From Gracilaria domingensis (lineage: Eukaryota; Rhodophyta; Florideophyceae; Gracilariales; Gracilariaceae), in contig VCMS01000298.1 of NCBI GenBank assembly GCA_022539475.1, positions 1-64,000 on the forward strand: a stretch of DNA of 64,000 bases, in the 5' to 3' direction. The notes under the pieces were generated by a model. It saw only the letters and a list, made by a program, of their open reading frames with translations, ran no database searches and had not been told where the DNA came from. Positions 53,892-63,646 of this stretch are shown in pieces. The first letter of the stretch is position 1; each line of letters opens with the position of its first letter. The position numbers and the translations under genes are program-made.

Positions 53892-54554
53892 ATGAACGGC
53901 TGCAACGTAATTCAGTTAGACCCATTGTCCAAGAAGACAGCGGCAAGTTTAGGAAGGGTATTTAAACCTGGGGTAAGGTTCTTTTGACTTCCAAGCTGTT
54001 CTGTACATCCCACACAGCAGAAGGTACTGTACGCCATTAATGTCCCAAATGTTCTTCGCCCTACTGAGAGCCCTCCCGGAAATTCAAGGTGGCCGTACTT
54101 TGTTTCTATAAGAAGCTTTCATGGAACAGACTCATCTTTGTACCAACTTACAAATGAGCAGATGTTATATACTGTCTTCAAATTTAGTAACTGGGATGGT
54201 CCACTTTCAAATGCTATGAGTGAACATTGTTTTCATGGTTGTACTGTTCTTGCTTATGGCGCAACGAAGAGGGATCTTCAAGACCGAATGGGAGCTGAAC
54301 CGAACCCTTCAACTAAAGGATGTCTTAAAATTGGAACCTTGGGTTTGACGTACCTTGAAGAAGGAGACATACTGTGTGTTAAGGCCGCAAGCCAGGGCAA
54401 CAAAATGCGGCCTACAAAGATCGTTATCTCTGGAAGAAGGCAGGCTCATGTTCGGAGGTGTCGCAGTTTGTATCAGGCGTTTAATGCAGAGCGTAATATG
54501 GTATACCATGATCGATATGTCATCGTTGACTCTGAAAATTCTGTACTCTACTAA
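53892..54554 (+). CDS. Unknown protein, new family member 3, spliced
   Basis: Likeness to members 1 and 2 begins upstream of any in-frame ATG in exon 2, so a first exon is needed. Exon 1: 53892-53972 (27 codons, MNGCNVIQLDPLSKKTAASL). Intron: 53973-54017 (45 nt, GTAAGG...CACACAG). Exon 2: 54018-54554, in phase, giving 205 residues. Shared motifs with member 1 are SPPGNSRWPYFVSIRSFHGT, VFKFSNWDGP, CTVLAYGATKRDLQ, STKGCLKI, GDILCVKA and PTKIVISG. No known domain, signal or membrane segment. A short hairpin at 54592-54615 follows the stop. It is far from members 1 and 2 (24 kb) but on the same strand. The exon 1 assignment is inference from splice signals and frame. Confidence 0.6.
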
Positions 54555-54591
54555 ACTTGGTTAAGAAGAGTAGAAAACAACCCTGAGATCT

Positions 54592-54615
54592 TTATCAAGG
54601 GATAGCTCTTGATAA
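54592..54615 (+). terminator. Hairpin after family member 3
   Basis: TTATCAAG and its exact inverse CTTGATAA enclose eight bases, 38 bp after the stop codon at 54554. A role in 3'-end formation is possible. Confidence 0.35.
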
Positions 54616-54814
54616 GAGTTCAAAGGCAGTATACGTTTGGCTCAACTTCTGGTGTGGGTTTTGGCTTACAATAGCTTTTGGGGCTCTGAATCAGGGTGAG
54701 GTATGATTGTGAGCAAAACATCAAGAGATATTACTTTTAAAAGGCGTGACACATAGGCGATGTGAGAGAAGTGCTGGCTTCCATACAAGACGTAGCGCAT
54801 AATGGCCATCATTT

Positions 54815-56280
54815 AATTTATTCTTTAGTAAACGTTTAATAGCAAAAACTACTACTAGGTCTTCTTAATTAAAAGAGGATCATTCTGTTTTTCAAAAAAG
54901 AGAAGCAAATTGACAACAATGTTTAATTAGGCACACACGAAAGTCCCAAAACGAGCAGTCCAGGTGTGTTTAACACATATGAGCTGTGCTTGCGGAGATG
55001 CGCGAATTGGCGACGAACTGCAAGAGCTAGTAATATAATTGGAGTTAGAAGTTTTTAACAAATACATATCCTTTTCAAAGTTTTTATGTTATTACAGGCA
55101 GCTGCGGGAAGGTACACTTGTTACAAGTTTTAAACGATCTAGTAGAACATAATCGTAAATTTGAAGAAGTAAAAACTAAATGAATTTAGTCCGCAAAAAC
55201 ACTGTGTTAGAAATTTAAAAAAATAGTTTTCATTCGTGCACAGAAACCTTACAACCCCAGATATCTCAATGTGACCAAAAGCGTGCGATATAAGAGAGCG
55301 ATACAGTACACACTTGGGCTACTTAGCTTTAATATGATGCCATACTGGCAATATGTTCGAAACATTTTGAAATATACATGTTCATAAGCATATTCAAGAA
55401 TCGCGGAAGAGAAAGTTACCATTTGTTTCGGGTCAGAATCTGGTTTTTTGCAGAACCCGTCTCTTTGGAAAGCACAATTGCTTTTGTTCAGATAATAATC
55501 AACTCTCGTCTGCAGAAGGAAGTAATTTAAATGTAATCTACAAATTTATGAAGCACATGTGTACTAGAAAGAAAAAAAGGCAATACCCGAGCCATGGGTT
55601 TATAATCAAAGTGAAGGAATACGTAGGGGAAACAGACAGAGAGCTTTTCAAAATATATCGCAGAAAACTCTAAAAATATGTACAAAGATATCGAAATATT
55701 GAAATGATGCAGGTAGATTTTGCAGGACGAACAAAAGATGATAATATAGATATCAAGGAGGCAGTTCTCAGTAGACATAGTTTTTCATCGTTGTGAAGAG
55801 CGTACCACGTTTTCCCGAAAAGGAAAATTATGACATACGAAATAATACTTCTGGTAGGATTTAAATAGCGCAAGAAAGCCGCCGAAATTTTGCTATGCAC
55901 AGATGAATAATGATGATTTGAAATGTCTCAAGGTGATTAATTGAAATGCTAAGCGATACTAATAAGACAATATTTTTATGGTGTTGAATGTCCAGATTCG
56001 AAACATATATAACCTTGTTTATCGATTGCGCTGAACTCTTTGATATCTTTGCTTACATTCTTGTACGCCTTCAATTCCTTAGCGTCATTCTTTCCACTGG
56101 GAGAGAATAAATGCCAAACAATACGCGAACGACGGCGAGTCCTCAAAGAAATCCAACGTTGGGCTTCTGGTAAGATAACTTGCATCCGAGGTTGCTATTA
56201 GTCGCTGGAACTTGTTGTGTCTTTTTTTCCACTGGGAAAGAAAATATGGTAAGAAAACGCGTAGGACGGCGTGTCCTCAA
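54815..56280 (-). repeat. AT-rich dispersed repeat family, copy 2
   Basis: Inverted partner of 15541-17220. An 83-codon frame at 55527-55778 and a 69-codon frame at 55976-56185 (containing ISLRTRRR and SPSGKN) correspond to pieces of copy 1. The right part holds about one and a half of the tandem units and is cut off at 56280, exactly where the LTR of the right-hand element begins. So the LTR element inserted into, or next to, this copy. Confidence 0.7.
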
Positions 56281-57137
56281 TGTGGTGCAAAACCCTCGAC
56301 GGGAAAACAACAAGCCGCGTCGCGGACGAGCACCTCAGGGTGTTCAGGCCCTGCTCCCTGTGAAGGGCAGTCGAGCGGCAGAACCCTCCGATAGGGCCAA
56401 CACGAGCCGGGTGTAAATCCGGGTGGCCCCGATCTGGGCGTGCAGTCGGAGGTAGAAGGGGTAGAATCGGCGTAGGTATCCGGATGGTTCCGGCGAGCCA
56501 CAGCGAGTGGGGGTATCCAGCCCAACGGTATGGGACGACAAAAGATCAACAAACGAGCCGCACTGCGGAGCACTGACTCGCGATAAGCGGGAAAACTCCC
56601 GAGACAAATAAAACAAACCTACAATGTAGGGCAGAGTAGCGAAAGCCGTAAGACGGAAATGACAACAATAAAATAGATAAGAAAAGTGCCGTGACGACGG
56701 ATTAGTACTCCTCAGGGACGGAGGTTGGTTGATCAGCCCGGAATTGCGGCGGTATTCCCCAGGATGGGGCTGGTGACCGTGCGCAAGCGGCAAGAAGATC
56801 AGAGCCAAAGGCCTCGTTGAGGTTTACTTCCCGTACAGTGGCGGCAAGTGCCGCCACTTATATACGGCACTTGAAAATATCAATTAAAATATCTAACTAT
56901 CCGGCGCTGCCGGCCAATACACTACAGGTGTGCCCCCGTGGCATGCTTGCCACGGGGCCCGCGCGATCGGGCCAACTTGGCACACGTGTGCAGAAATACT
57001 ACCCTTCCTAGGCATACCCCAAAATAGGGGCACTACCCCAGTAGCCTCTCATAACCTGAGGTGTCGCAGCCGGTAACGGATCAACAAACTATGAAAAGCA
57101 CCTCGGTGCATCCCCACAAAGGGCGTTTTGCTCTACA
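56281..57137 (-). repeat. 3' LTR of the right-hand element
   Basis: 857 bp bounded by TG at 56281 and CA at 57136-57137. The ends are short inverted repeats (TGTGGTGCAAAAC and GTTTTGCTCTACA). Immediately inside lies CCCCCTTCTCAG (57141-57152), which on minus is a purine tract of the kind that primes plus-strand synthesis next to a 3' LTR. The partner LTR lies beyond the right edge. The pair GTGGCGGCA/TGCCGCCAC inside the LTR (about 56831-56850) forms a perfect hairpin. Confidence 0.7.
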
Positions 57138-57190
57138 TCTCCCCCTTCTCAGGCTGAGACACCGACTCCGTCGGCTCGATACGCCTCGCG

Positions 57191-58989
57191 ATGGAGGTAT
57201 ATAAGGAAGTCTCCCAAGACGGGTCTGCCGAGAACTGTTCGGAGCCACCAACACCTCCGGTGTCAGTAGCGAACCTCGTCATCTCGAGCCCTCCCGCGAT
57301 GTCCAACGCACCGAACGGCCCTTCGTCCTCGACGGCACGCATGCAAGTATCGAACCCGCCGTTCCGGTCTGTTCCTCTCCCGCAGTCGGCGGCTGCCTCC
57401 CAGCCGGGTTCTTCCGGACAAGATCACGCTCCAGCTCAGGCTGGTCCCGCGCCCGTGTGGGATTGGTTCAACGCCGAGATGCCAGCTACGCTGGGTGGAT
57501 GGCCTACCGCAGGCGCGTTACGCATCCGGGACCCCACCGGCACAGTTTACTTTTTGCCCAGGCTCCCTGGTTTGACGCCGAAGCCGTTCGGGATACAGAG
57601 CTCGTCGACTCGTACGCTGTCGACGGTCAACTCCCTGGTGGGCTTCCTGCTGACGTTACCCGTTCATGGGACTGGATCGCCCGCGTTGCGGTTATACCGA
57701 GCTGCCTGTTTGTAGGTCGAAACGAGACGAGACAATTCGCTCGCAATGAGATGGCCCGCATTGGGTACGCGCGACACTTCCGAGCTCCGAACGAACATCC
57801 GGTGCCGGCACAGTACCAGTACGATGTGGCACGTTACCGAACTTTCGGCGAGGTCGGCTACGGCGACCATCTAGCCAACGCGTTGGACGAAATTGACCGA
57901 TATTCGGATACCGTTCAGCCGCAGCAGGAGTTGATCCTGTGGGCGCGGCCGATCCTTCGCGCCGAGTTCCGGTTCCTTCGCCGTCCTGGACGGTCTCAAT
58001 TTCATGAAGGCCTCCGCTTCGAGAGGAAATGGCGTTCCCGCTTCGGGGTACTGGTGCCGTACCAGTGCACGGAGGTGGAACGCATTGCGCGTCACTCCCA
58101 TACTGGGCGATACCTGCCGCTGCCGTCATTCTGGCCTGCGGTCGAAGTCCCACGAGGGTGTCACGTAGAGCTACCGCCCTGCCTAACTTACATAGGCTCG
58201 TACTTCATGAACGATCCGCCTCGCGGCCTGTGGAGCATCCTGGCAACAGAATGGACCGTCCGCGTTGCGGCTTTCCTCCTCATCGAGGCATATGATTCGT
58301 ACCGAGTTTGGTTCATCCCGGAACTCATCCGGCAAGCGATCCGAGCGTTGGATCTCTCCGAAGTGCTCGGCTCGGTCCGCAATGCGCGCGAAGCCACCGC
58401 GTTGGTGGACGTCATTGACCAGATTGACTGGAATGAGGTGCCTGCTAGTCAGGTTTCCGACGGAGTCCGCCGGCAGTCGGACCGTTCTCCCGGACGGAAC
58501 GTCAACGCCGGCGACTTCGTATACTTTGACCCGTGGATTTGGGAGGTAATTGGCCCCGCTGAGGCGGCTGGTCGCCGCCGAGAGGAGCGATATATCCCGG
58601 AAGGGCACCCGCGTGGGTTCGTATACGTCGACGATGACGGTGATGACCCTGCAGAGGGAGGAAGTCCCATGGATGAGGGGAGCCCAGTGGGGGTTGCCTC
58701 GGAGCCCGACACTACGGGAGATGACGACGAAGTCGTGATCGTTGACCCACCCGCTGTAGCAGCTCCCGCTCCGACCGGCCCGTGGGCTCAGGATGTAGCA
58801 TCCGCCGTGGGCGGCAGTTCTTCTCTCACTCCGCGAGCGGCGGTCATTCGCGACTTCCTTCGAGGCGTGGGAGTGGCCGTTCCCGATACGGTGACCGACG
58901 AGTCGGAGTTGCAAGCAATAGCGGCACAGCGCTTCTCCGGGGCTCCCGGTAGTGGGGGCACCCCAGGTGCTGGGCCGTCCGGCGCGTAA
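57191..58989 (+). CDS. Antisense reading frame within the LTR element
   Basis: On plus, opposite to pol, open reading of about 600 codons lies between the 3' LTR and the end of pol, with about one break near its start; the long part alone is 510 codons. The predicted product starts Pro/Ser-rich, then has a Trp- and Arg-rich globular-looking region (PADVTRSWDWIARVAV, FERKWRSRFGVLVPYQ, PRGLWSILATEWTVRVAAFL). It ends in an acidic then Pro/Gly-rich tail (DEVVIVDPP). No known domain. Antisense frames between pol and the 3' LTR are known in some plant Ty3/gypsy lineages; whether this one is expressed or functional is unknown. I list it as part of the element, not as a host gene. Confidence 0.5.
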
Positions 58990-59300
58990 TTCCCCGGCTC
59001 GCGATCCCCGACGGGCTGCGGTAGTCCGCAATAGACCCCGATGATGAGGGGCGACTCAATAGTTAGAGGTAAACTTCTCCAGCCGTGCTGGCTTGGCTCA
59101 ACTCTTCGTCTTGCTCCCCCCTTCTCAGTGGGCAATACCTCGTTTGAGGCTGTTGCGAATGGCCCACAAGAGAGGGGTAACTTTTCCGCACAAGCGGCTG
59201 TAGCGATAAAACTTCTTAGTCTTTCTTCCAGTTTCCTGGCTTCTTCTCCTTCTTCTTAGGCTTCTTTCTTCTTTATCTTCTTCTCCACTGTAAGTGGCTT

Positions 59301-59472
59301 CCGCATTTCGCGGCATGTTTGTTCAGCGAAAAGCTGTCCGCTTAGAGCGGCCTGGTCCGCCTGAGGCGGCTAAGTGATCTCGAGTTAACTTCAAGTTGCA
59401 TCCGCTTGACGCGGCATATTCTTGCGTAATGCAATACTGTCCGCATGAGGCGGCATATTCCGTCTGGGACGG
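59301..59472. repeat. Six 13-bp palindromic units
   Basis: Units at 59301, 59338, 59357, 59402, 59441 and 59460 all have the form CCGC or CCGT, five free bases, then GCGG or ACGG. For example CCGCATTTCGCGG and CCGCTTAGAGCGG. They lie in the spacer between pol and the antisense frame. Further units of the same form occur elsewhere in the element, including inside coding stretches. Confidence 0.75.
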
Positions 59473-59497
59473 CTGTGCTCAATAGAGACGTGGGTGG

Positions 59498-62400
59498 TCA
59501 ACCCACTTGGGCCTTGTCCAGCGTAGCCGGTATCGGTGTCCGTGTGCGACGGTGGTACTGCAAGACCTTCGAGCGAGGCAAGTGCTCAATGGGCTCGTGC
59601 GTATCCTCTGAAGAGGCGTAGCCGTACCAACGGACTCGATACAGTAGTTCCCCGTCAGGGGCGTAGCCGTGACTTATCAGACGGTCAATGACATACTCCT
59701 CATCGAGGACCTTCCGCGCAGGATGCGGCTTTGTCGATGTATCCTCTCTCGAGGTGTCGTTGTTACCTCTCCCGTCGTGGGCTTCATTGGTTACTTTCGG
59801 CTTCCGTCCTGACGGCAAGACATCCTGTACGCCAGGCGAGAGCCATTTTGACCATGGTGTTTCCATGTCATTCCGGCTTCCAGAGTTCTGGCTTTCCTTC
59901 CCGTATTGTCGGGCTGTTACCGAGCTTCGGTGTTCTCGAATAGCGAGCTTCCGGCGTTCCGGCAAGATCTCCCGAAGTGAGGGTGAACGGTCCGCAATGC
60001 GGTGTGCCAGCGAGTGGTGCCGTGGCACGTGCCGAGGCGACGCCTTGCCAAGCATTGCTGGCGGTGGGGCCTGCGCCGTTGCACGGCTGTGCGTTGCCGA
60101 TTCAAATTCGGAATTTCCGTTTCCGGCGGCCGCAATCCTTACAGCGGGCACGTGCCCGGCTCGTGTGTTGTCACCCTCCACTGGAGGCGGATCGCCGGCG
60201 AAGCCAGACACTTGGCGCAGCGTGCGCGCGTGTGCAGCGTTGGGCTGCTGCCCACCTACTGTGGCATGTCGGCCTGCTGTTGCGGCGGTTGCCTCCGTGT
60301 TTTCAACGGCTTCATTACTCGATGCTTCAATAAAATCTCCCGAAATCGGGTCTGCCGTAACAACACGGTCTTTCTGGACAGGCTTCTTTTCCGGTCTTCC
60401 GGCTTCTTTTGACGCGAGTGCGCTGCCGCTGCCGGGCTCCGACTGCGGCGGGCATGTACTTTCCGCATTCGACGTGGCTGCTGCGGTGGTTACCACCCTC
60501 TTTTCCGGCGTACCGGTCTCACGCTGCACAGCTGGGGCAGGCTCTTGTCCTTCCGTCTGTGACGGCCGTACAGTGCTATCCGCGGGCGAAGCGGTGACTT
60601 CTGCAGCAGCTACATCCTGGTGTTCTTCCGGTTCTCCGGCTTCGTGCTCCACCGAAGTGGTGCGTTCCTCTTTAGGCTTCCGCGATAACTGCGCGTTTCT
60701 CGCCTCTTTCCGAATCTTCGGCTGTACGTCGCGCGTCCGCGTGCTTTCACCACGACTTGCGTGCGGCCCGGAGGCCTGCAAAGGCGCTTCCGTCGACGAC
60801 GGCGACAACGAAATCGAGCGACTTACCTCCTCCTCCCCCTTCTCAGTTGGAGCGTCGGGGGTGGTGGTGAGTATCCCCTGAGGGGCCAGTATCCGCGTGT
60901 GGACATGTGCGGCGTTCGAGACTGGCGGGTTAGCTTCCGGCTTTGCCGGCAAATCAGCAAGTCCGCGGCTAGGATGCGGCAGGACTGACAACGAAGCGCG
61001 CTCTCCCGCTGTCGCGGCTTGGTCCACAGTAGGCGTAGCGCTGTCCGGCGTTTCCGGTTGCTTTTCCTGACGAACAGGCTGTGGCGCAGGCGTTACGCGA
61101 TCGCGCGAAAAACGCTCGTGTTCACCCTCAATATCGAGGACAACCGTTGTATCGGTGATAGAAATAACCCTGTAGGGGCCGTCCGCGATAGGAGAGAGCT
61201 TATGCCTCTTCTCCTTTTCCGGGTTATAGTATTCCTTCCGTAGGAAGGCGTAGTTACCTTCCCTGATCTGAGGGGCATCCCTGCGCATTCGTGCGTCGAA
61301 ATTCCGCTTGTACGCGGCTTGTGCCTTATCGATGTTTTGCCTAACTGTAGGAATGATGTTCTTAAGCCAGGCCTTCCAGGCGTCCCTGTGTAGACGAGGC
61401 GAGGGGAACTTATCCAAAGTTGGCTGTGGCTCGATAGCCACCGAAGGTGGAACGCGTGATAGCACAAGCTCGAACGGCGAGATCTGAGTAGTGCGATGAA
61501 CCTGCGTATTGTAGGCATATGTCACCGCATCGGTGTATTGATCCCACTCCGACGGATGTTCGGCAACGAATGTCCGTAATGCATTGAGCATTGTGCGGTT
61601 AAAACGTTCAACCTGCCCATTACTCTGGGGGTGGTATGTTGTCGTAAACCAGTTTTGGATCCGCAAGATGCGGCAAACGTCCTGAAAGAACTTAGCCGTA
61701 AACTGCGGTCCATTGTCCGATAACAGGTCAATCGGCGGTCCGTAGACAAAAACCCAGTGTGTAACGAAAGCTTGGGCGACCGCACTGGCGGTAACTTTCG
61801 TCAAAGGCACAGTCCGTACCAGTTTAGAAAAACGGTCGGTGATCACAAGTAGAAACCGGTTTCCCCGGCGAGTGCGGATAAACTCGCCGAGCAAGTCAAT
61901 TGCCACGAATTCAAGTGGAGCCCTGGCAGGGAAGAGTACCAACTTCTTGGAGTACTTCCGCAGTTTGACGCGGTTCTTCGCGCAGTCAGAACATCCACGA
62001 ACAGTGGCATACGCGTCGAAAGCCATTGCTGGCCAGTAAAAGTCCTTCCGTAAGGTGTAGTACAACTTCCTGCCACCAGGGTGGGCTGACAACTTCGCGT
62101 AGTGCGACAAATGCAGTACTCGTGACTGAAGTGAGTGCGGAACCACAATCTGTGGCCTGTTTCCGACGGTTCGGATTAGAAATCCTTGGTCGTTCTCGAC
62201 GAAAGGCAACTGTGCTCCACCGTTTAGACGACTACGAATCTCCGTACAAAAACGGTCGGTGTGCTGCTCCCGGATGAGTTCCTCCGGCTTGATCGGTACG
62301 AAAGAGCCCGGTTCGGGTTGCGTGTCAGACACGGCTAAAACAGCATCGTAGATGTCCCATCCTTCCGATTCTTCATCGGCATCGCTCGAGCCGTCTTCCA

Positions 62401-63646
62401 CGAGGAAGCACGGTATCTCCAGATCATCGACTGGCGCAGCTTCAGCCGCTGTTTCCAAGCGGGACAGTGCATCAGCCTGAGTGTTCAGGAGTCCTTTCTT
62501 GTAACGGATTTCGAAGTCGAATTCCGACAAGCGAAGTCTCCACCGCATCAAGCGGCCAGATGGCTCTGCTATAGAGAGTAGCCAGCGTAATGCCGAATGA
62601 TCGGTATGGACAATGAAGCGGGTCCCCATAAGATAGGGCCGCAGTGTCTGTAACGCCCAGACAACTGCCAAGCACTCCTTCTCGGATACCGAGTAATTCC
62701 TCTCGTGAACGTTGAGGCTCCTTGACCAATACCCAATTGGCAATCGCTCGCCATCATTGGTGGTCTGGAATAGGGCACAGCCGACTTGGTAGTCGCTCGC
62801 ATCCGTATCTACTGCATATGGCAAACCAGCCCTAGGCAGGGATAAAACAGGTGGCGATGTCACCGCGTCCACGAGCGACGAGAAAGCCGCGACCTTGCGG
62901 TTGTCGAATTCTTCCAGATCGACTGGCTGGCCTTTGCGAAGAAGCTCGTTCAGAGGTGCAGCGACATCCGCAAAGTTCGGAATGAAGCGGCGATACACAT
63001 TGCACAAGCCGAGAAAAGATCGGAGTTCCGTCTGCGTCCTCGGATGCTTAGCCTCTTTGAGGGATTTCACGCGTACTTCGTCAATCGAAAGCCGTCCCGG
63101 ACGGATAACATGGCCGAGATACCTGACGGTTTCGGTAAAGAACTCACACTTCTTGAGCTTGAGCGTAATGCCTGCATCGCGTAGGACTCGCATCACATCC
63201 CGTACGTGGGTCAAGTGCTCATCCAGGTTGCTGGAGTAGACAATGATGTCATCCAGGTATACCAGGCAAGTCTTCCACTTAAAGCGGGCTAGCAAAATAT
63301 CCACAGCTCGTTGAAAAGTGGCTGGCGCGTTCGTTAACCCAAAGGGCATCCGATTGAATCGGTACAATCCTTCATGACAAACGAAGGCTGTCTTGTCACG
63401 ATCCTCAGCCCTCACGGGAACTTGCCAATAGCCCCAATTCGCGTCTAGGGTTGTGAACACTTTCGCGTCGCCCAATGAATCGATGCATTCATCCATTCGT
63501 GGGATAGGATACACATCCTTGACCGTAGCCGCGTTTAGCTTGCGGTAATCGATGCAAAATCGCCAAGACCCATCAGCTTTGGGCGCGAGCACCACCGGCG
63601 ATGCCCAAGGTGACTGAGCCAGCTCGATAACTCCAGCGCGGAGCAT
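59498..63646 (-). CDS. Pol region of Ty3/gypsy element (RT, RNase H, integrase, chromodomain)
   Basis: Open for 1382 codons on minus; upstream pol sequence continues to the right edge. Visible parts: reverse transcriptase with FCIDYRKLN and YLDDIIVYS; RNase H with DTDASDYQVG and TDHSALRWLL; integrase with an HHCC-type zinc region (ending CSDC), DLLGEF, DNGPQF and QVERFNR. A linker of more than 400 residues follows, low in complexity and rich in Glu, Pro, Ala and Ser, with about three degenerate copies of a 38-40-residue unit. A chromodomain closes it (YVIDRLISHGY, YRVRWYGY). The linker between integrase and chromodomain is much longer than usual in chromoviruses. Described as part of a retroelement. 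Confidence 0.85.
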   Translation of the reverse strand: MLRAGVIELAQSPWASPVVLAPKADGSWRFCIDYRKLNAATVKDVYPIPRMDECIDSLGDAKVFTTLDANWGYWQVPVRAEDRDKTAFVCHEGLYRFNRMPFGLTNAPATFQRAVDILLARFKWKTCLVYLDDIIVYSSNLDEHLTHVRDVMRVLRDAGITLKLKKCEFFTETVRYLGHVIRPGRLSIDEVRVKSLKEAKHPRTQTELRSFLGLCNVYRRFIPNFADVAAPLNELLRKGQPVDLEEFDNRKVAAFSSLVDAVTSPPVLSLPRAGLPYAVDTDASDYQVGCALFQTTNDGERLPIGYWSRSLNVHERNYSVSEKECLAVVWALQTLRPYLMGTRFIVHTDHSALRWLLSIAEPSGRLMRWRLRLSEFDFEIRYKKGLLNTQADALSRLETAAEAAPVDDLEIPCFLVEDGSSDADEESEGWDIYDAVLAVSDTQPEPGSFVPIKPEELIREQHTDRFCTEIRSRLNGGAQLPFVENDQGFLIRTVGNRPQIVVPHSLQSRVLHLSHYAKLSAHPGGRKLYYTLRKDFYWPAMAFDAYATVRGCSDCAKNRVKLRKYSKKLVLFPARAPLEFVAIDLLGEFIRTRRGNRFLLVITDRFSKLVRTVPLTKVTASAVAQAFVTHWVFVYGPPIDLLSDNGPQFTAKFFQDVCRILRIQNWFTTTYHPQSNGQVERFNRTMLNALRTFVAEHPSEWDQYTDAVTYAYNTQVHRTTQISPFELVLSRVPPSVAIEPQPTLDKFPSPRLHRDAWKAWLKNIIPTVRQNIDKAQAAYKRNFDARMRRDAPQIREGNYAFLRKEYYNPEKEKRHKLSPIADGPYRVISITDTTVVLDIEGEHERFSRDRVTPAPQPVRQEKQPETPDSATPTVDQAATAGERASLSVLPHPSRGLADLPAKPEANPPVSNAAHVHTRILAPQGILTTTPDAPTEKGEEEVSRSISLSPSSTEAPLQASGPHASRGESTRTRDVQPKIRKEARNAQLSRKPKEERTTSVEHEAGEPEEHQDVAAAEVTASPADSTVRPSQTEGQEPAPAVQRETGTPEKRVVTTAAATSNAESTCPPQSEPGSGSALASKEAGRPEKKPVQKDRVVTADPISGDFIEASSNEAVENTEATAATAGRHATVGGQQPNAAHARTLRQVSGFAGDPPPVEGDNTRAGHVPAVRIAAAGNGNSEFESATHSRATAQAPPPAMLGKASPRHVPRHHSLAHRIADRSPSLREILPERRKLAIREHRSSVTARQYGKESQNSGSRNDMETPWSKWLSPGVQDVLPSGRKPKVTNEAHDGRGNNDTSREDTSTKPHPARKVLDEEYVIDRLISHGYAPDGELLYRVRWYGYASSEDTHEPIEHLPRSKVLQYHRRTRTPIPATLDKAQVG

